Positions 58,270 to 64,000 of a stretch of DNA of 64,000 bases are shown piece by piece. This DNA is from Lyophyllum atratum (Eukaryota > Basidiomycota > Agaricomycetes > Agaricales > Lyophyllaceae). Location of the stretch: assembly GCA_014905825.1 (NCBI GenBank), contig JACGCN010000005.1, positions 1,984,001 to 2,048,000 of the forward strand. The letters run 5' to 3'. A program made the translations under genes and the position numbers. The number at the start of each line of letters is the position of its first letter. Position 1 is the stretch's first letter. The notes under the pieces were generated by a model. That model ran no database searches. It saw only the letters and a program-made list of their open reading frames with translations, and had not been told where the DNA came from.

Positions 58270-59874
58270 TTATGTATAATGTTTCACGAGAACTCCATTG
58301 ATAACCTCTTCTTGCACGCCTTTCTCTTGTCCTTCTTTCAGAGCCGTCTGACCATAGGCAGAGATACGCCCCTTTCGCCAAGCCTCCATCGTCGGCGCTA
58401 CCTCATCATCACATCGCCTCTGAATTCCCACTCGCTGCAGAACAGGGCTCTCTTTCAAGGGAACCAGTTTGACATCGTCATGCGCAAACCCAAAATAAAC
58501 GATGCTACGGCGCGCAAGGTGGCGCTGGTCCGATGGCGGCTGGACGACTTGATGTATCGTGCCCTTGTAATACAGACCGGTTAGGAAGTCCATAGCCTCG
58601 CCAGTGTTCACAACCTGGAATTGACGTCAAATATCAGCTCGAGCAGAACAGGCTATCGGACATACGTACGATAGCATTATCGATATGTTTAACCCATTTC
58701 CAGGTTCCGTCGGGAGCTTTGATCTGAAGTGCGGATACAGGCTGGCTCCAGAGTAGGGTCATCGTGCCAAAATCTATACAGCGACGTTAGAAGCAGTACG
58801 GGGAAATTCTGGAAGGGAGACGTCGAGCCTGTATGTCCTTTGAACCATACGCCGCGCGTTTTTTGCTCTTCCTCTTCACTGCGAGGGTAACTATGGATGA
58901 AATTTTAGTCGTCGGAGAACACTTCCGTGACCAAGAAGGACACGCACTACTTCATCATGCGAACTAGAGGTGAATGGTATCAGAGTCAATTATGTAGATT
59001 CATCGATAGGAAATTAGGCGACGCACGGTACGATTCGCCTTCAGCATCGAAATTGTGCAAGTCGACCAGTGTGTCTTCCGGTAATTCGAGTGAGCGGGCG
59101 ACAAGTCTGGAAAAACAGGGTTGCATGAGTTTAGTGTGGGATATGAATCACTGCTGAAGTATCACCTCAATAGCGGGTGGAGAACGTTGAAGTGATTGTG
59201 TTTCGTGAATGCTGCAATTTCGGGGATGAAAGGTCGTAAAGCCTCGGGGTGTTCTTTTCTCGTCACATCTCGATGCACTGAATGGACACTATAAACGTCG
59301 GAGATCTGACACAAAGCAGAAGTCGAGTTTACTGTTGTACGTCTCAACTTGGTCGCGTACACCTCCTTCGATGTGCTGGATATGCAGTCAAGCATCAGCA
59401 TGGAAGATATGTTTTATATAATTTTTACCCAGTATCCTCGTGGCTTATATCCTTGATAGCTTCCCGTGGTCTTCATCTGACCGACATACTTATTTTTCTC
59501 TTCTGGAGTGACCTCCGAAAAAGGGATATGCGCAATATCAAACATTCGTGTCGTCTTGCAAAATGACACGAGGATGCTTTGAACACATGAAGGAAAACGC
59601 ATCACCGAGAGATGCGCACCTGTTCCTGAGTGTATCCATGATTGATCACATAGAAGAAGCCGATGGTCTTCATCACGTTATGGACCTCGACCACAAGTTG
59701 TGCACGACCTTCAGGCGTCTTGTACTTCTCCAGATCAATGATAGCGAGATCGGCATAGTCAACTAGAGACATGAGCCAGATACAGACGCGTTGTAACGAC
59801 ATCTGAACATGCCACTTACGTTCTTCTCTAGTCGGCGGGGGTTGTGGAATGTGACGGAGCACAGCATGAGACAT
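58270..59874 (-). CDS. 2-oxoglutarate/Fe(II)-dependent oxygenase (isopenicillin N synthase-like)
   Basis: Exons 59820-59874, 59620-59762, 59554-59429, 59375-59333, 59277-59166, 59106-59027, 58963-58948, 58890-58829, 58773-58670 and 58614-58270 give 361 residues. The N-terminal DIOX_N part has DYADLAIIDLEKYK and IGFFYVINHGY. The 2OG-Fe core has HTDFGTMTLLW (His and Asp ligands), the distal His in GTIHQVV and the 2OG-binding Arg in RRSIVYF. One exon is only 16 bases. The intron at 58774-58828 begins with GC (ACAG|GCTCGA). Substrate is unknown. It is convergent with the permease, and no biosynthetic cluster is apparent. Confidence 0.9.
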
Positions 59875-61004
59875 GGCTAATGAACGAAGATGTATAATTC
59901 TCGGGGCTCCTCTGAGTGCAGGAACAGGAAAGAATCCGGAAAGCCTTCGAATTTGTTTACTTAAGTCTCAGGCTCCCAACCTGAAGGCTTCTCACAGGAT
60001 GTCAAGAACCTGTCGCCACATGATCAACCAGACCACGGCCAGACTAGAAAAGAACACGAATACATCGCCCTGTTTCTATATGTTTCGACCTGCGTTCGTA
60101 GCACGCACCTCCGTGGTTTCGAAACCGGACTACACCGAAGGTTAAATCAGTGGGCTAGTTGATTTTCCTGAGACCGTGATGTTAGACATGGTGGTGTGGT
60201 ACGAGTAACCTTTGCTTGCTCACCTACTTCATAGAACCAGAGGACAATGGATCACCCGAGTGTAAATGCCGACAGTGTCTCGATACTACGCCGTAATACG
60301 CGTCGGTACGAACTTATCGTGAAATTTCATCGAGGTCTTGGTGCCGAGTTCGTGACAGCAGTGTACTGATGAATTCCCTAGCCCCATGATTGGACGGATC
60401 GAGCAGTGGTCGAATCGATAACACTGCAAGCACGTCCTAGGCTCAAGTATCTTGCTCAATGCTCATCTAGGCGACATCGTTGCGAAACCGTCGAGGCTGT
60501 CGACTCGAGGGTGGAACGCCCACGTGTGATGATTACGTCAGTCCAAAATGTGGCAGGTCGCGTGCGCCGGCCTGCGCCGTCACAGTGTCGCCACGCTCAC
60601 GATGATCTAGTTGGGTAACGACCGACTCGTTTGATATTTTAACATATTTAGACGAGGGCCGATGACCGATACGAGGCCTATATCACACCCCAGTGGTCTT
60701 CCACAACACCAATATCTACGAAAGTAAGATGGCTTGACGAACCCAGGGCCGGTCGGACCCTTACACACTTTTGCTCGGAGTCCGTCCACGCGATTCTGGC
60801 CCAGTTCTGGCCACCAGACACCATTCGAAACGGGAGCCGGTTTCTGCCACCTGTGTCATCTCCAGGAAAACATTTCGACGGCCTCTTAACACCCCATTTG
60901 CCCGTCCAGAAATTCAACTGCCAGCTCACCTGTGACCTATCAAACAAGTTTTTACTAGCGGAGACGCATCCACGGAGCTGCAGGCTGTAGATTATCGGGG
61001 TGCC
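59875..61004. other. 1.1-kb stretch without a resolved gene
   Basis: This holds the promoter side of the oxygenase gene and probably the missing 5' exons of the FunK1 gene. An 85-codon frame around 60725-60990 (plus) is open but not recognisable. No RNA gene or repeat was seen. Confidence 0.4.
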
Positions 61005-62410
61005 ATGGCGTATCCTGAGTCGCTGACAGGTCAATGCACACGCGCGTATCCTGTCTATGAGTCAGATACTGGGCGCTTATACTTCATGAAGGATTCTTGG
61101 AGGGCTGAGGAGCATGGAAAGGAATCTGCTATCCTTCGGACGCTTCAGAAGGCAGGCGTACAGCATATCTCTGGATTGGTCTGCGGCGATGACATTCCCC
61201 ACCAAACTACTGTCACAAATCTTCACGTTCCTCTTCGGGACAGAGGCACAGCTCAGCTCGAGGCTTGCTCTACTGGTCTATTTTGTTCACAACAGGCCGA
61301 CCCCGTCACTGAGTTCGGGGATCCGAGCGCAGTACTCTCGAGGCCTAAAAATGCGTCCTGGATATGCGGTAACGACAGGAGACGAATCACCGGACGATAT
61401 CATCATCGTATGATTACAGACGTCATTGGATCTCATCTTAAGAACTTCACGTCGTCGAAGCAGATGATGGAAGCCATCTCTCAAGCGTTCACTGGTAGTT
61501 CCATTCGTCCTTCTTGTTGCCCGTATTGACTCTTTCTCTAGCGCATCAGCAAGCCTATGAACTGTGCAAAATTATACATCGAGATATTAGCGCCTACAAC
61601 ATCCTCATCACAGAAAACGGCCAGGGAATTCTTAGTGATTGGGATCTTGCGAACTACGAAAAGGATATAGCAGCAAATTCGCCCAGACGGCAGGCGCGCA
61701 CCGTCAATCCCATTCTTCTATGTCAATGGCAACCTACTGATCAATGTCTATTGCAGGGTACTTGGCAATTCATGTCATGCCTCCTCCTGATGGATAGGCA
61801 CAAGCCGCACACCATTCAGGACGACATCGAGTCCTTTGTCCACCTCATCCTATACCACAGCATTCGTTATCTTCGGCACACCAAATCTCACACTGTCAGG
61901 GCCCTCCTCTCCAAAATCTTCGACGATGTATATCAGGAAGATGATGGCTCCCAGGTGGGAGGCATAAGCAAAAAATCCCTGTTCAGGGACAAAGAAAAAT
62001 TCAAGCCCTTCAAGAACTTCCAACTCATGAACAATGCCCCTTTGAACGCGTGGATTTATGATGCTCTTTACACCGTGGACGAATGGATAAAAGAAGTCGA
62101 CTCGGACGGTGTCAAAATGGAGGACTCGGAGCTAGCGAATCTGCGGCTCTATGACCATCAATACATGGCTGAGCAGTTCGCCAGCTGCCTGCAGCAACAG
62201 GGTTGGCCATCTGGCGACAAAGCCGTCGACTATTTGCCTGCAGTTGCTCATGGCAGCACTTCCAGCCAAAGCGGGAGCACGGGCATTAGCAGGGGGAGTG
62301 GCTCTAAGCGCAGCCTTAGCATAGAGGATAATGAGGGATATGAGGGTCCCGGATCGAAGGCGAAGAAGCAGAAAGCTGGTGGGTCGGAGGGCAGGCACTC
62401 TAGCCGCTAG
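61005..62410 (+). CDS. FunK1-type fungal protein kinase, 5' end unresolved
   Basis: Exons 61005-61494, 61542-61702 and 61757-62410 give 434 residues from the first usable ATG. The frame reads upstream to a stop at 60933 through sequence that resembles the family only loosely. Landmarks: TRAYPVYESDTGRLYFMKD, catalytic loop IHRDISAYNIL, metal motif SDWDLA (DFG equivalent), GTWQFMS and DDIESFVHLILYHSIR. The C-terminal tail is Ser/Gly/Lys-rich. The family usually has a longer N-terminal region, so either more exons lie upstream or the gene has lost its start. FunK1 kinases are expanded in multicellular Basidiomycota. Substrates are unknown. Confidence 0.75.
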
Positions 62411-62710
62411 CTATATCATGAAAAATTGAAGTGGACTTTAGGCCGCTTCTTTATGACCTACTTATGTTCTCAATGTACAATGTACCGCGGTATTTTCCAG
62501 ATTTCTGACCTTCAGAGCGAGAGCAAAAGCAGATGTGATTATGAATAGGATCATAGCCAGTGGTCTTTCCTTGAACGGATTTCGCGGCGTGAATTTAGAG
62601 ATGGTGATATTCTTGAGAATATGTTTACGACCTCGCCTCTTGTAATTCACCTCTATGGAAGGGAAAATTTCTAATCGGTGGCAAAGAGGACCCACGATCG
62701 AAATAGTCTA
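62411..62710. other. Convergent 3' region
   Basis: Spacer between the FunK1 stop codon and the F-box-like gene stop codon. A 77-codon minus-strand open stretch (62462-62695) has no recognised content. Confidence 0.45.
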
Positions 62711-64000
62711 TTAGAAATCAAGGCAGAGGTCACAACCTTTTCTGATATGGTACGTCTCGCCAGCCACCACATTTTGCGAGAGTTCCACACCATGGTCCTG
62801 AAGCGTTTTCAGTTTGTGCCACTGCTCCTCATCCAGCATCCTGTCCACCAATGCCCATCTTAGGCAAGCGAGTCGGTTGCCCGGAAGTGGTCGCATGACA
62901 CGAGATTCCAGCATCTCGACCGTGGCCAACTCATTGCCTTCAGCATTGCGCGTACAACTTTGCATCCGAATTCTCCACAGAGATCGGCATACCAAACCCA
63001 TGCGATCGGATCGTCGATAATTCATTGCATTGGGGACACTGACGTCAACAGGGCATTGTTTGGGACCTTCGACGTCAAGCTCGATAAGAGTGTCGGAGAC
63101 GACTGTTAGGCATTCAAGGAAGTCGTTGGGAGAGAAATTGTTGTCGGTGACAGACAGCTTCGTAAGGCGGCACATCGACCGCCCAAGGAACCCAATGAAG
63201 CTTGACCGCCCCCATACTATTGCTTTGTATGTTGTCGTAGTTTGGGTTTAGAACGTCTCGAATAATGATTTTTTGCCATGTATGCTCAGTTCTCGAAGGG
63301 CAGGAAGAGTCAACGAGTCAAAGAACAGCGCGAAGTTCGTAGGCCTTACGGTCACTTTCCTGAGCTCTTGCAAGGCGAGGGATCTGACTGCACATCAACG
63401 CAGACTCCCCCGCCGATGAGCCAATATGTGTAGAAAGGCTAAGTGCCGAGCTTGGAATACAGGTGAATAAGCTTGGCGGGAAGCCATCTGTGTGAATTCT
63501 GCGGAGGCGTCGAGAGAAATAGCGACGAATAAAATAGATCCGCGTTGCGGAGCGAAAGCTCGATATGAATCTCCTTGAGTAGCAGGAAGATCTGGGAATA
63601 GGTATTCGGGACAGAAAGGCTGATCGACAACGGTATGAGCCTGCCCTGGCAATCCAAGAGCGTAGATAGAGACGAGATGAGGCGTCTGGGATGCACAATA
63701 GGGCTCCAAAATCCAGATGTGGATGGATATCCAGAGTACTGGTGTGGATAACGATATCTCCCTCCAGTATTTGATACTTCTCCAAGCAACAGTGGACAGA
63801 CGGAGGATTTCGGGGCTGTGATAGGGTTTGATGGTAGGCAGAGTGTGAAAACGTTGGGCCATATTTCAGCAAGAAGTTGACCTTCTCGAGTACCGCTCCC
63901 TTCCGGTGATCAATACCGGGCACCTCAAAGTCCTTCTACCCGATTGGCATATGCTGGGGACCACTGATCTGCCTGTAGGTCCTAATCTTCTCAGCGAATG
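62711..64000 (-). CDS. F-box/leucine-rich-repeat-like protein, incomplete or broken
   Basis: The terminal block CLRWALVDRMLDEEQWHKLKTL and the LRR-like pieces LALQELRKVTV, TLPALRELSI and RLTKLSVTDNNF are typical of Agaricomycete F-box proteins, as is the upstream segment YWREISLSTPVLWISIHIW. These pieces lie in more than one frame. One junction (63210-63250) can be an intron (GTTCTAAAC...CAATAG). Two frame changes around 63640-63800 cannot be explained that way, so the gene may be decayed. The 5' end is near or beyond the right edge. Such proteins are usually substrate adaptors of SCF ubiquitin ligases. Confidence 0.55.

Overview
The window is nuclear DNA of a filamentous basidiomycete, most likely a mushroom-forming Agaricomycete. 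Genes are dense on both strands and are split by many introns of about 48-60 bases with GT(A/G)NG(T) donors and CTAAC/CTGAC-type branch sites. Several families are typical of that group: a FunK1-type kinase, GH79 glucuronidase, an SRPK-like kinase, GMC and CSC1/OSCA relics, and a Helitron. Exon models below were built by hand from reading frame, splice signals and family knowledge.

Left housekeeping block (1-24.9 kb): a proline-rich disordered protein running off the left edge; complex I 51-kDa subunit; retromer Vps26; acetolactate synthase; a DDT/WHIM-plus-PHD chromatin protein; a decayed methyltransferase copy beside an intact one; an alpha/beta hydrolase broken by a 29-bp tandem duplication; a Dbp2-type DEAD-box helicase with one unusually long intron; a Ras/Rap-like GTPase; and a divergent cyclophilin with an RS-rich tail.

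Rearranged block (25.8-41.7 kb): two arms of about 3.56 kb in inverted orientation and almost identical (25836-29392 and 38141-41697). Each arm carries one intact SRPK-like kinase gene. The 8.7-kb spacer holds kinase fragments, CSC1/OSCA-like and GMC oxidoreductase relics, three tandem copies of an unrecognised protein-coding unit, and a 209-residue unrecognised gene. Truncated copies of that gene arose by a 0.68-kb tandem duplication and were then carried into the other arm.

Helitron block (42-53.3 kb): a GH79 gene with a 7-bp tandem-duplication frameshift, then a Helitron of about 8.46 kb with both termini visible (44639-53094, minus orientation). It encodes a broken Rep/helicase and an intact 260-residue accessory protein. 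It also contains two nested inverted-repeat elements: a hAT-like MITE inside an ORF1 intron and a TA-flanked MITE near the 3' end. An intron-containing tRNA-Met(CAU) lies just outside.

Right block (53.4-64 kb): eIF4B, an NCS1 nucleobase permease, a 2OG-Fe(II) oxygenase, a FunK1-like kinase with an unresolved 5' end, and an F-box/LRR-type gene reaching the right edge. The normal genes do not form one pathway. The main story is a conserved housekeeping neighbourhood interrupted by a recent segmental inverted duplication and nested transposons.
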